DNA from: Candidatus Aminicenantota bacterium
GTDB lineage: Bacteria; Acidobacteriota; Aminicenantia; Aminicenantales; Aminicenantaceae
DNA length: 64,000 bases
Assembly (NCBI GenBank): GCA_020348385.1
Contig: CP070750.1
Coordinates: 3,534,332-3,598,331, forward strand
Direction of reading: 5' to 3'
Positions 34,821 through 43,654 of this stretch are shown piece after piece. The notes beneath the pieces are model-generated. The model made no database searches and was not told the DNA's origin. It saw nothing but the letters and a program-made list of their open reading frames with translations. Both the position numbers and the translations under genes were made by a program. How positions within the stretch are numbered: position 1 is the first letter of the stretch; the number at the start of each line of letters is the position of its first letter.

Positions 34821-36446
34821 TCAAACAGAAATGTCCAATTCCACAACGCTCACGGATGTCGCCGGGAAGGTCCATTCCTTGGGTCTTCCGGGCTGTAAAT
34901 TTTTCACTTCGGGATCGAATACATCCGGCCTGTTCTGATTGACATACGAGCGAGGGCTCTCCGGTGCGATCTCATGGACTTTTCCTCCTGTGATCGTTGC
35001 CCCATCGACAGAAAAACTGGCTTGGACAGAGTCGTTGTAATTCATGTTCAGGACATGTAGAAAAATTTTATCTTCACTCCGGCTGGCCGCGATATCCAAG
35101 CCTGTCGGGCATGAGCCGATGGTTATTCCGGATCTGCCGATGTTCCTTTTAAAAAGGCGCATGATCGAACCTATCGGCAGCAGGAAGCTTTTTCCTCTGG
35201 GGACGGGCATCATGACCGTATTGACTGTCCAGCGGGTTCCGCAAAAATCCGCCCCTGTACAGATCTTGACCCTGTCGCCGTGACGAAGATAGGTGTTCAT
35301 CGTCCGGGCATGATACACAGCAGATAACCATTCGGTCAGGACTTGGTTGGCGTTATAAGGTTGCAAGGACAGGTGACCTTCGGTGACGGCAATTCCCACA
35401 TCGGAATGGATCGAATCCAAAATCTCTTTCATGGCCTGGATTCTGAACTCGGCAATACTGGAGAGCTCCAGCAGTTTTTCCCATATCATTTCAGGATGTC
35501 TTTGGTATTCGAATCCGGTGATAAAAGAATCGTCTTTGAAATAAATGCCCATCATGTGCATGGCGATAAAATCCAGGTATTCCCCGGCCCGTTTGAGCAT
35601 TTCAGGCGCCCAGAATTGAACGTCGGGATCGTCCCTCGGGGTCTCCGGTCTGAGTTTTTCTGGATTCCGAACATCCCCCCAACCGACGATTTTTATGGAA
35701 GAATCCCGCTCTTTCATCGCCTTAGCGAATTCTTTGGCATGGTCGGCGGCCTGGTCCAGAGGAAACCCTTCCTCATACAAATAGGATGATTCATTCCCCA
35801 ACTGCCACAACTCCATGTTGAGAGGTTCCTTTACCCCATGGCTCAATCGTTCTTCGTTGTCCGGGTCATTGGCATACGAGACCCAATCGGCCGCTTCCTT
35901 GACGCCGGCTGTCCGGTTTTCGCCGTGGACAGTATTCCTGTACGCTTTAACCCCGTCGCTCAAAAGGTTGACACACATCAAAGGCTTGGCTCCCACCCTC
36001 AGGCAGAAATCCACAAATTCGCCCGTGCCAATCCGGTTGGTTTCCTTCCCACCCCAAACATAGTTGTACATCGGTGGCCGTTTTTCCACAGGGCCGACGC
36101 CTTCCCGCCATTTATAATAACGGATGAAGGCCCCACCCCAGCGGATCGTATCCGGAGCCAGATCCTTCCCGACCTCGATAAGGTCGGCTCGCCAATCATC
36201 GCTGTTGTAATCCCAGGCGGCTTCTACCGAGCCATCCGTGATCCCCAAGGGCTCCATGAACTGCATATAAAGATAGGGAGAGATTGCGTACTTAGGCTCG
36301 GGATCGATCGATATGACGCCGCTTTCTTTCACCCGAACTCCCGTTTTCGAACAGGAGACTAGGGGTGTACTGCCCAAAGCCAAAGAACTTGCGGTGATCG
36401 CCGAACAGTCTTTTAAAAATTTTCTTCTCGTCAATTTTTTTGACAT
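34821..36446 (-). CDS. GH51-like alpha-L-arabinofuranosidase, Tat lipoprotein
   Basis: 541 residues from the ATG after GGGAGGGG. Twin-arginine signal LTRRKFLKDCSAITASSLAL (5-24), followed by LVSC (29-32), which looks like a lipobox, so a Tat-exported lipoprotein is likely. The (beta/alpha)8 core has DTIRWGGAFIRYYKW and the acid/base Glu219 in WQLGNESS. The probable nucleophile is Glu356 in VTEGHLS. A C-terminal beta domain (DKIFLHVLNMNYNDSVQASF) matches the GH51/clan GH-A arabinofuranosidase tail. Arabinose or a related furanoside is the likely released sugar, not proven. Confidence 0.85.
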   Translation of the reverse strand: MSKKLTRRKFLKDCSAITASSLALGSTPLVSCSKTGVRVKESGVISIDPEPKYAISPYLYMQFMEPLGITDGSVEAAWDYNSDDWRADLIEVGKDLAPDTIRWGGAFIRYYKWREGVGPVEKRPPMYNYVWGGKETNRIGTGEFVDFCLRVGAKPLMCVNLLSDGVKAYRNTVHGENRTAGVKEAADWVSYANDPDNEERLSHGVKEPLNMELWQLGNESSYLYEEGFPLDQAADHAKEFAKAMKERDSSIKIVGWGDVRNPEKLRPETPRDDPDVQFWAPEMLKRAGEYLDFIAMHMMGIYFKDDSFITGFEYQRHPEMIWEKLLELSSIAEFRIQAMKEILDSIHSDVGIAVTEGHLSLQPYNANQVLTEWLSAVYHARTMNTYLRHGDRVKICTGADFCGTRWTVNTVMMPVPRGKSFLLPIGSIMRLFKRNIGRSGITIGSCPTGLDIAASRSEDKIFLHVLNMNYNDSVQASFSVDGATITGGKVHEIAPESPRSYVNQNRPDVFDPEVKNLQPGRPKEWTFPATSVSVVELDISV

Positions 36447-36588
36447 GATGTTCCCCTCCCAAGATGAATTTCCTCGATTCCATGACAACCTGGAAACGTT
36501 GCCATTTAATCACAACTTTTTTTGCAATGTCAAAAGTTCATACTCCGCCGTAAGCAGCCATGTTTCCGCAGCGATTAAAGTTCTTTTT

Positions 36589-36617
36589 TTGACTTCGATT
36601 TTGTCCCGTGCTATATG
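36589..36617 (+). promoter_or_regulatory. Sigma-70 promoter of the CocE-type hydrolase
   Basis: -35 TTGACT (36589-36594, five of six), 17-nt spacer, -10 TATATG (36612-36617, four of six), 44 nt before the ATG. Confidence 0.55.
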
Positions 36618-36661
36618 TTTCTGGGGATATCAAATTCCTAACCCTGCAATGGAGGTAGGTT

Positions 36662-38539
36662 ATGAGAAGGTTCAAACAAATACCCAGGCGCCATTTTGCC
36701 GCATTAGGAATGGGGCTTTTTTTAACCGTCAGCCTAGTATTCGGCCAAGCATTCGATATTAAAACAAGCTACATAAAAACAGAGCACATGATTCCCATGC
36801 GGGATGGCATCAAACTCCACACACAGATTTTTGCGCCAAAGGATAAAGGCCTGGATTATCCTATCCTTCTTTTTCGGACTCCCTATTCGATCGGCCATTA
36901 TGGGCAGGATAACTACAGACCCTACCTGGGTCCGAGCAGGGGATATGCTGAGGATGGATATATCTTTGTTTACCAAGACGTAAGAGGAAAGTTCAAATCA
37001 GATGGGGAGTTCGTGGTGATGAGGCCTCACCAGAGAATCAAGCGTGGCCCTCAGGATACCGATGAAAGCAGCGACACCTATGATACGATCGAGTGGCTTC
37101 TGGAAAATATCCCCAATCATAACGGCCGAGTAGGACAGTGGGGAATTTCCTATCCTGGATTTCAGACTGTCATGGGAATGATCGATGCCCATCCTGCACT
37201 GAAAGCTTCTTCCCCTCAAGCATCTCCATCTGATATGTGGATAGGGGATGACTTCCATCACAACGGTGCTTTTCGTCTCATGTATACGTTTGGATGGCTG
37301 GCACGTAATGCCCAGACAAGATCAGGAGCAACAGAGAGACGGGATGCAGGATTCGATTACGGGACGCCTGATGGCTATCAATTCTTTTTGGATCTGGGCC
37401 CTGTCTCGAACGTCGATAAAAAATATTTTCATGGCCGTGTTCCAACTTGGAATGAGTACATGGAGCACGGCGATTACGACCAATACTGGAAGAAACAGAA
37501 TGTGCTCCAGTATCTCGAAAACATCGAGCACGCTGTATTGAACGTTGCCGGGTGGTTCGATGCCGAAGATTTCTATGGCCCGATGAGCATCTACTATACG
37601 ATCGAGAAGAGGAATCCGAAGAATAAGAGCATTCTTGTGGTCGGACCTTGGCTTCATGGTGGATGGGCGAGGATGTATGGAGATAAGCTGGGGAATATCC
37701 AGTTTGACTCAAAAACCGGGGTATACTTCAGGGAAAAAGTAGAATACCCGTTTTTCCGCTACTATTTGAAAGGCTCGGGGCAGCTGGATCTGCCTGAGGC
37801 TTTGGTTTTTGTGACCGGATTGAATGAATGGAATGCGTATGACCATTGGCCTCCAACAGAAACAGATGAGAAGAATCTCTTCCTGCATGCCGATGGGAAG
37901 CTCTCCTTTGATCCTCCCTCCGGAAAAGACAAGAATGATTCCTTCATCAGTGACCCGAACAAGCCTGTCCCTTACACGGCAGAGATTCGAACATCGCAGG
38001 GGCACCTGTGGATGGTCGAAGACCAGAGGTTCGCAGCCAGAAGGCCCGATGTCCTGGTTTACCAGACAGATATCTTGACAGAGGACATCACTATTGCCGG
38101 GCCTATCATCGCCAGTCTGTATGTTTCAACCACCGGAACAGATTCCGACTGGATTGTCAAACTGATTGATGTCTATCCCGGTAATGCTCTTGATCCCAAA
38201 CCCAATCCTTACAACGTGAGAATGGGAAACTTCCAGATGCTGGTCGGGGCGGATGTGTTCAGGGGCAAGTACCGGAACAGCTTTGAACATCCCGAGCCAT
38301 TTGTTCCTGATAAGATTTCTGTGATCGAGTATGACCTGAGAGACAAATGTCACTGTTTCCGCAAGGGACACAGGATTATGGTCCAGATTCAAAGCACCTG
38401 GTTTCCCCTGATCGACCGCAACCCGCAAAAGTTTGTTGACATTTACCACGCTCAGGATTCCGATTTCCAGAAAGCGACCCATAGAGTCTATCGCTCGTCA
38501 CAATTCCCTTCCCACCTCAAAATCAGAGCCTTGAAGTGA
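36662..38539 (+). CDS. CocE/NonD family hydrolase (X-Pro dipeptidyl-peptidase S15-like), exported
   Basis: 625 residues with a signal peptide (about 1-29, ending VFGQ). The alpha/beta-hydrolase part has FRTPYSI (Tyr74, oxyanion) and the nucleophile Ser163 in WGISYPGFQ. The C-terminal jelly-roll is the X-Pro_dipeptidase C domain (DITIAGPIIASLYVSTTGTD, HPEPFVPDKISVIEYDLRD). Members hydrolyse esters or amides; this one is probably an exported peptidase or esterase. GGAGGTAGGTT precedes the ATG. Confidence 0.9.
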   Translation: MRRFKQIPRRHFAALGMGLFLTVSLVFGQAFDIKTSYIKTEHMIPMRDGIKLHTQIFAPKDKGLDYPILLFRTPYSIGHYGQDNYRPYLGPSRGYAEDGYIFVYQDVRGKFKSDGEFVVMRPHQRIKRGPQDTDESSDTYDTIEWLLENIPNHNGRVGQWGISYPGFQTVMGMIDAHPALKASSPQASPSDMWIGDDFHHNGAFRLMYTFGWLARNAQTRSGATERRDAGFDYGTPDGYQFFLDLGPVSNVDKKYFHGRVPTWNEYMEHGDYDQYWKKQNVLQYLENIEHAVLNVAGWFDAEDFYGPMSIYYTIEKRNPKNKSILVVGPWLHGGWARMYGDKLGNIQFDSKTGVYFREKVEYPFFRYYLKGSGQLDLPEALVFVTGLNEWNAYDHWPPTETDEKNLFLHADGKLSFDPPSGKDKNDSFISDPNKPVPYTAEIRTSQGHLWMVEDQRFAARRPDVLVYQTDILTEDITIAGPIIASLYVSTTGTDSDWIVKLIDVYPGNALDPKPNPYNVRMGNFQMLVGADVFRGKYRNSFEHPEPFVPDKISVIEYDLRDKCHCFRKGHRIMVQIQSTWFPLIDRNPQKFVDIYHAQDSDFQKATHRVYRSSQFPSHLKIRALK

Positions 38540-38541
38540 GT

Positions 38542-38622
38542 TTGACAATATAATTCCAGCTGTGATATACGTCTTGTGGGGATTCAGAAAATGTTGACAT
38601 CAATAGTACATATCCATAGAAA
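38542..38622 (+). promoter_or_regulatory. Two tandem TTGACA promoters for the small membrane protein
   Basis: P1: TTGACA 38542-38547, 18-nt spacer, TATACG 38566-38571. P2: TTGACA 38594-38599, 17-nt spacer, TAGAAA 38617-38622. Both -35 elements are perfect. P2 gives a leader of about 27 nt. Confidence 0.5.
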
Positions 38623-38655
38623 TCCCAATTTCTCATATCGATAGGAGGTAGTCCT

Positions 38656-38904
38656 ATGGTTTGGTGGATTTTCCTGATGGTTATTGTGACGTGTTTATCT
38701 TATCTTGCCGATTACGGCTTACTTGCATTCATGAAGGAATGGAGAGTGCCTTTATTGAATGCGTCCTTGTTGAGCGTTCTTCTTCTGCTTTGTCTCATTG
38801 GTCTTCTGTCTCGTATGATGTTGATGACCAAAAAGGGAGAGAAGGAAGCTCTTAGGGAAAAAGTCAAACAGCTGGAAAAAGAACTTTCCGACCTGAAAGG
38901 CTAA
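38656..38904 (+). CDS. Small membrane protein with C-terminal coiled coil
   Basis: 82 residues: two helices (about 2-21 and 33-56) and a charged heptad tail EKEALREKVKQLEKELSDLK that should form a coiled coil in the cytosol. AGGAGGTAG precedes the ATG with good spacing. Family not recognised; a membrane scaffold or regulator is possible. Confidence 0.7.
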   Translation: MVWWIFLMVIVTCLSYLADYGLLAFMKEWRVPLLNASLLSVLLLLCLIGLLSRMMLMTKKGEKEALREKVKQLEKELSDLKG

Positions 38905-38934
38905 TAGAAACTAGCGGTTCCCGGACTATTCAGT

Positions 38935-41040
38935 CTATCTTATTGAGGTCATCAACCAGAGCAAAAGGATAACCACTCCCACAAGTACCCAACTTCCTCC
39001 GAAACCCAAAACATCGATCTTTTTTGGTTTCATGATTTCCCAACTCGAACCGGGCTTGATCTTGTCCTGTTCGAATTTTCTGGGATTCTCATAAGATTCC
39101 TTAAGAGCTTCCCTTTCCTCCTCCTCTGTTCTTTGAACCGGTGTGTGCAGCTTGGCAAAGAATCTATCCAGGTTCGGTTTGGGGGCCGGTCTTGTGAAAA
39201 ACGAGACCAAAAATAAGAACACAAACGGAAACAGGGCGTCGAAATAAAAGCGGATCGCGACAAGCTGTGATTTTTTAAGTCCGGAAAAATCGATCCCGAA
39301 CCAGCTCAATACCCAGAGCTCGGCATGGAATCGTCCCAGCCCCACTTTTGCTGATTCAGGATCTGAAGGATCGACCCGGGCGACGCTTTCGAAATACACG
39401 CCTACAGGTTCGATGACATGTTGTTTCGGGATGGATTGCCCGACAAATTCAGCAATTCCTTGCTCGACATCTTCTTTGAGCGCACTTGTTGTGTATTTGA
39501 CAACTTTGGGTTGTGTTTCCTGGAGAAAGGAAGGATTGTGTTTAGCCCAGTTTAAAGAAGGAAAAAGGTTGGGGATAACAGCATAAATGAGCAAACAGGC
39601 CGCTACCTGGATAACCACGGCGGTTTTTGTCAATCTCCGCCACATGAAACCCAGCCAGATGGAAGCCCCATAGATGGCGGGTATGGAAATGCTGTATTTG
39701 AAAAGCTCCAGGAGATTGTTCACATATAGGGCGACCGCAATTCCTCCCAGCAGGGTTACGCCGATGGCGATGCGTCCCACGAACAAATAGTGCTTTTCGG
39801 GTTTTGCCGGTTTAAAGGGTTGGTAAATATTTTTGATAAACAGGGCCGAATAGGAAACAGCGCTAGCATCCAGTGAGGACATGTTGGCAGCCAGAATGCC
39901 CACCAGCATCAAGCCGATCGCCCCAGGAAATAGCAGGTCTTTGGACATGTATCCCCATATCAGATCAGGATCGTGCAGGATCCCGGTGTATAATCCGATG
40001 GCCAGAAGGCCTGCCAAAGCCCAGAAGATCATGATAAACCGCTTGAAAAACATGCCCCCGATCATGCCGAAGCGGGCTGTCATTTCGTTTTTTGCTGACC
40101 CCGCTGTTTGCATCCCATGAGCCACAGCTATGATCGAGACGAGATTGGCCAAGACCATCCCGAGGATGGTATACCATGCGTATTCACTCATGGTCACTGA
40201 TCCGAAGAGCTCGAACATGTAGTCGGGCACCGAAGCATGAAGGCCGGAAAATCCTCCAATTTTGTGGAGGCCTATCGGAATGAGGATCATGGAGAATGTG
40301 ATGATCAGCAAACCTTGGATGGCATCGGTGATGGCCGCTGCTCGGAATCCTCCCAGCATGGTGTAGATGCCCACGATGACAGCATAAACGAAGTAAAAAA
40401 GCACGGGGTTAGTATGAGATATGAAAGAGTGCAGTTCGCCGCGCTTGTTCTTCTCATGGAGTTCGTCGTATCGAGTTTTATCCGGCTGGCTCAATCCCTC
40501 GTCCAATTGATTTCGGAGCGCTTGAAATTCCCTGAACTGCTCCACAGTCAGTCGTTCCTCTTTTGTCAGTTGATCAGGCGATTTGGGAGTCATGGCCATC
40601 ATAGTCTTGGCCGCCACCATATAGCCGATCCCTCCGCTTAAGATGGACATCAGGAGGATAAAAACAGCGTAGCTTGCTCCGAGAGATTTGCTGTTGAAGC
40701 GTTCCGTGAAATAATCCCCGATGGTTGTCAGTCGGATCCGGCGGAAGAAAAACACGGAAAACCAATAAAAGGGTGTGAGGAAGAGAACCAGATACTGGAT
40801 CCACATGCCTCCGATTCCTGTCCGGTAGATCTCACGGGAGACAGCCACGGCCTGATCGGCATTGGTGGAACATCCAAAGTTGAGAAAAAACTGATAAAAT
40901 TTTCCGAGCTTCCGTCCGGCCAGAAAAAAATCTCCGGTGCTTTTGGTTTTTTCCCCTGCGCGTTTTCCAATCCATAGAATGAGACCGATATATAGGATGA
41001 TGATTCCGACATCGACGATATGCAGGCCCCAAATATTCAT
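38935..41040 (-). CDS. Sodium:solute symporter (SSS family)
   Basis: About 701 residues from MNIWGLHIVDVGIII, with roughly 13 transmembrane helices. SSS hallmarks: STGDFFLAGRKLGKFYQFF, GCSTNADQAVAVSREIYRTG, RIRLTTIGDYFTERF, YTMLGGFRAAAITDAIQG (the conserved GG region of helix 5-6) and AANMSSLDASAVSYSALFI. A long soluble insert lies around residues 160-200 and another near the C-terminus. An upstream in-frame ATG at 41169 would add 43 residues translated from promoter DNA and is rejected. It is divergent from the aldolase operon at 41289, so it may import that pathway's sugar. Confidence 0.88.
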   Translation of the reverse strand: MNIWGLHIVDVGIIILYIGLILWIGKRAGEKTKSTGDFFLAGRKLGKFYQFFLNFGCSTNADQAVAVSREIYRTGIGGMWIQYLVLFLTPFYWFSVFFFRRIRLTTIGDYFTERFNSKSLGASYAVFILLMSILSGGIGYMVAAKTMMAMTPKSPDQLTKEERLTVEQFREFQALRNQLDEGLSQPDKTRYDELHEKNKRGELHSFISHTNPVLFYFVYAVIVGIYTMLGGFRAAAITDAIQGLLIITFSMILIPIGLHKIGGFSGLHASVPDYMFELFGSVTMSEYAWYTILGMVLANLVSIIAVAHGMQTAGSAKNEMTARFGMIGGMFFKRFIMIFWALAGLLAIGLYTGILHDPDLIWGYMSKDLLFPGAIGLMLVGILAANMSSLDASAVSYSALFIKNIYQPFKPAKPEKHYLFVGRIAIGVTLLGGIAVALYVNNLLELFKYSISIPAIYGASIWLGFMWRRLTKTAVVIQVAACLLIYAVIPNLFPSLNWAKHNPSFLQETQPKVVKYTTSALKEDVEQGIAEFVGQSIPKQHVIEPVGVYFESVARVDPSDPESAKVGLGRFHAELWVLSWFGIDFSGLKKSQLVAIRFYFDALFPFVFLFLVSFFTRPAPKPNLDRFFAKLHTPVQRTEEEEREALKESYENPRKFEQDKIKPGSSWEIMKPKKIDVLGFGGSWVLVGVVILLLWLMTSIR

Positions 41041-41065
41041 CCGAACTGTTGCTCCGATCCCTTGT

Positions 41066-41094
41066 TTTTTACTTCGTATCAGCGCCAATGTCAA
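41066..41094 (-). promoter_or_regulatory. Promoter of the sodium:solute symporter
   Basis: Minus strand: -35 TTGACA (41089-41094), 17-nt spacer, -10 TAAAAA (41066-41071, four of six). The start codon is at 41040. The -35 is half of a perfect 10-bp dyad. Confidence 0.5.
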
Positions 41095-41165
41095 CCGCCA
41101 CCTCACCCCATCCAGGCCAACCCACCCCACCCAACTATTAATGCAGGATAAAACCTTGACATTGG
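41085..41165. repeat. 10-bp inverted repeat, possible divergent operator
   Basis: CCAATGTCAA (41085-41094) and TTGACATTGG (41156-41165) are perfect inverted copies separated by 61 nt. Each arm contains a TTGACA reading outward toward one of the two divergent genes. It could bind a shared regulator of the symporter and the aldolase operon. Confidence 0.45.
41106..41132 (-). other. Putative G-quadruplex sequence between divergent promoters
   Basis: The minus strand reads GGG-T-GGGG-T-GGG-N11-GGGG. Three G-runs with 1-nt loops are favourable; the 11-nt last loop makes it non-canonical. The tract lies between the dyad arms described above. Confidence 0.35.
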
Positions 41166-41216
41166 ACACCCAGTCAAAATTTTATGGATTTGAATATTCA
41201 GGGGCGGATCTTTTTT

Positions 41217-41245
41217 TTGTCTGGCAATTTTCAAAAACATATAAT
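41217..41245 (+). promoter_or_regulatory. Sigma-70 promoter of the aldolase-glycosidase operon
   Basis: -35 TTGTCT (41217-41222, four of six), 17-nt spacer, -10 TATAAT (41240-41245, perfect), 43 nt before the ATG at 41289. An alternative using TTGACA at 41156 and TTTTAT at 41180-41185 is also possible. Confidence 0.5.
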
Positions 41246-41288
41246 ATCCTGGGAAAAAATAGAACCGTCCCCTTTTTGGGAGGAAGTA

Positions 41289-42041
41289 ATGAATGAATCT
41301 TTTCGCAATCGACTGAGAAACGGCGATTTGCTGTTGGGTGCGATTCTTACGCTCCCGTCCCCCGAGATAGCGGAGCTCCTATCCCAGGCTGGTTTTGACT
41401 GGCTGTTTGTCGATATGGAACACACCTCCCTCGATGTGAAAGATGTACAGAGAATCCTCCAGGCTGTCGGCAAGGAATTTCCTTGTCTTGTAAGGATTCC
41501 GGTTTTGGATGAGGCTTGGATCAAAAAAGTCCTCGAATCCGGTCCTGCTGGAATTCTTGTCCCCCATGTGAACACACCCGAGGATGCGGAAAAGGTTCTA
41601 CGTTGGAGCAAGTATCCGCCTGAAGGGACACGGAGTGCAGGCATATCTCGAGCTCAGGATTATGGATTGAACCTCCAGGATTACATGATCAAAGCCAATC
41701 AAACTCTTGTCATATTGCCTCAGGTGGAACACATCGAAGCCGTCGAAAACTTGGAATCATTCGTTAAAATTCCCGGACTTTCTGCCATTTTTGTTGGTCC
41801 CTATGACCTGTCCGGAAGCATCGGCAAGCTAGGCAGAGTAAGTGATCCTGAAATTCAAGGATTGGTTCAGAAGGTGCATGCCATATGTTCCAAGGCAGGT
41901 GTTGTGACCGGGATATTCGGTATGGACGCTGAAGCTGTCAAATCCTACATCGATATCGGGTATTCACTTGTTGCTGTCGGGACAGATACCTCCTATCTTG
42001 CAAAATCCGCCCAAGATACCCTTCGCTCTCTTCGAAAATAA
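41289..42041 (+). CDS. HpcH/HpaI family aldolase
   Basis: 250 residues starting after GGGAGGAAG. Class II metal-dependent aldolase of the HpcH/HpaI/citrate-lyase-beta type. WLFVDMEHTSLD is the start of the active site, VRIPVLDEAWIKKVLESG and GILVPHVNTPEDAE are barrel strands, PQVEHIEAVENL supplies a metal Glu, and FVGPYDLSGSIG supplies a metal Asp. Relatives cleave 2-keto-3-deoxy sugar acids to pyruvate plus an aldehyde. It is followed by a glycosidase, suggesting catabolism of the released sugar acid. Confidence 0.9.
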   Translation: MNESFRNRLRNGDLLLGAILTLPSPEIAELLSQAGFDWLFVDMEHTSLDVKDVQRILQAVGKEFPCLVRIPVLDEAWIKKVLESGPAGILVPHVNTPEDAEKVLRWSKYPPEGTRSAGISRAQDYGLNLQDYMIKANQTLVILPQVEHIEAVENLESFVKIPGLSAIFVGPYDLSGSIGKLGRVSDPEIQGLVQKVHAICSKAGVVTGIFGMDAEAVKSYIDIGYSLVAVGTDTSYLAKSAQDTLRSLRK

Positions 42042-42052
42042 AACAAAGAACA

Positions 42053-43654
42053 ATGGGTAAGCAGACCTTTGTCAAAACCGGCAGGCCAGAATTCGATCAG
42101 TTTTTCCCTAAGGTTCGGGCCTTCCTCGAAAACAATGCTTTAGACATCGTGATCGATGGGAAAAATATCCGGGGATACCGCACTCCCGATACCAAATCCT
42201 TCTGGATCAGAGACTACAGCGATATGCTCCGGGGCTTGAAGTACTTCGAGACAGACCTCAAAAGCCTGATCGAGCACTTCGCTGAAACGCAAGCGCAGAA
42301 TGGGCGCATCTTTGACTATGTCACGACTTTTCCCGAAAAACTACCCTGTGAGAGGGAAAACTGGACCAAATATGTGCGTGTACCTGTTGAAGCGGATGTG
42401 GAATACAGGTTTGTGAAAGCGGGTTTTCTTGCATGGCAAGCCACCGGGGATGACCGATGGTTGCTGAAGCTTTTGCCCTGCCTGGACAAGGCCCTGCAGT
42501 ATGTTCTGTCCCATCCCTGGCGGTGGGATGAAAAGCTGAAGCTCGTGAAAAGGGCCTACACCATTGACACATGGGACTTTGCCTACTCGGGAGGAGCCCA
42601 TGACTGGCTCCAGTTTCAGATAACAGAGGATACATACTGGGGAATCATGCACGGAGACAACAGCGGCTATTATGAAGCTTTCCGTCTTTTGGCCCTTATC
42701 TACGCGTATTTCAATAACCGGAGCCGAGCAGAATATTGGGAAAAACGCGCAGAAGATCTAAGGATACAAATGAATAAAACCTGCTGGAACGGAAGATTTT
42801 TCACCCATTTTGTGAAGATCAGCCCTGTTGAAATTCCCGACGTCGATGAAGCCAAACAGTTGAGTTTGAGCAATCCCGTGGCAATCAACCGTGGGATCGC
42901 CTTCCATGAACAAGCTGTTGCGATCATCCAGGAATATCGATTGCGGAAGGAAAACTCGCAGGCTTTTGCCGAGTGGTTTTCGATCGATCCTCCTTTTCCG
43001 GACGGAATTTTTGGCGATGAGAAATTGGTGGGGGGAGCTTATGTCAATGGAGGTATCATGCCGCTTGTGGGTGGGGAATTGGCCAAAGCTGCCTTCGACC
43101 ATGGCTTTGAAGCCTATGGCGTGGATATTTTAAACCGGTATTTCACAATGATCGCCGAAACTGGAAAGACATACCTCTGGTATTTTCCCGATGGCACACC
43201 CTCGAGTACGGAGACAAGCACCAGTCCGGAAGCGTCTCCCTCGGATGCGTGGGGTTCCAGTGCGATGCTGTATGCCTTTTTGGAAGGATTGGCCGGTGTG
43301 GAAGATAAGCTGAGCCTCTTCCAAAATGTAAAGCTTTCTCCCCGTTGGGCGGCAGCTGGAGCGGAGGAGGCCGAAGTCCAGGTTACCTATGATTGTTCAG
43401 GGGGAAAGATAGCTTATTTTTACCAGAATAAGAGGGATCAGATCTGTCTCGACATTCAGACGACGCATTCTGAGATTTTGTTCCATGTTTTACTTCCTGA
43501 AAATTTCGAAGCAGAATCTGTGAGAGTGGGGGGAAAAGATACCAGCTTTCATAATAGAAAAATCGAGAATAGTCCTTATGTGGATTTTAGCTCTGAGATC
43601 AGAGGTGGGGCTGCCATCAAGCTTCAACTACAAAAAACCAGGAGGAATCCATGA
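42053..43654 (+). CDS. Six-hairpin (alpha/alpha)6 glycoside hydrolase-like protein
   Basis: 533 residues, no signal peptide, so cytosolic. It has the helical-barrel composition of six-hairpin glycosidases: RTPDTKSFWIRDYSDMLRGL near the N-terminus resembles the acidic active-site entrance of amylo-alpha-1,6-glucosidase-like enzymes, with further aromatic/acidic motifs AYTIDTWDFAYSGGAHDW and MHGDNSGYYEAFRLLA. The late motif TSPEASPSDAWGSSAMLYAF is also typical. I cannot assign a GH family. It follows the aldolase by 11 nt and overlaps the next gene by ATGA. Confidence 0.7.
   Translation: MGKQTFVKTGRPEFDQFFPKVRAFLENNALDIVIDGKNIRGYRTPDTKSFWIRDYSDMLRGLKYFETDLKSLIEHFAETQAQNGRIFDYVTTFPEKLPCERENWTKYVRVPVEADVEYRFVKAGFLAWQATGDDRWLLKLLPCLDKALQYVLSHPWRWDEKLKLVKRAYTIDTWDFAYSGGAHDWLQFQITEDTYWGIMHGDNSGYYEAFRLLALIYAYFNNRSRAEYWEKRAEDLRIQMNKTCWNGRFFTHFVKISPVEIPDVDEAKQLSLSNPVAINRGIAFHEQAVAIIQEYRLRKENSQAFAEWFSIDPPFPDGIFGDEKLVGGAYVNGGIMPLVGGELAKAAFDHGFEAYGVDILNRYFTMIAETGKTYLWYFPDGTPSSTETSTSPEASPSDAWGSSAMLYAFLEGLAGVEDKLSLFQNVKLSPRWAAAGAEEAEVQVTYDCSGGKIAYFYQNKRDQICLDIQTTHSEILFHVLLPENFEAESVRVGGKDTSFHNRKIENSPYVDFSSEIRGGAAIKLQLQKTRRNP

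Noticed and set aside
41041..41169. 43-residue N-terminal extension of the sodium symporter
   Set aside because: It would be translated through the -10/-35 boxes and the G-rich tract; the start at 41040 has its own GGAG and matches the family's first helix.
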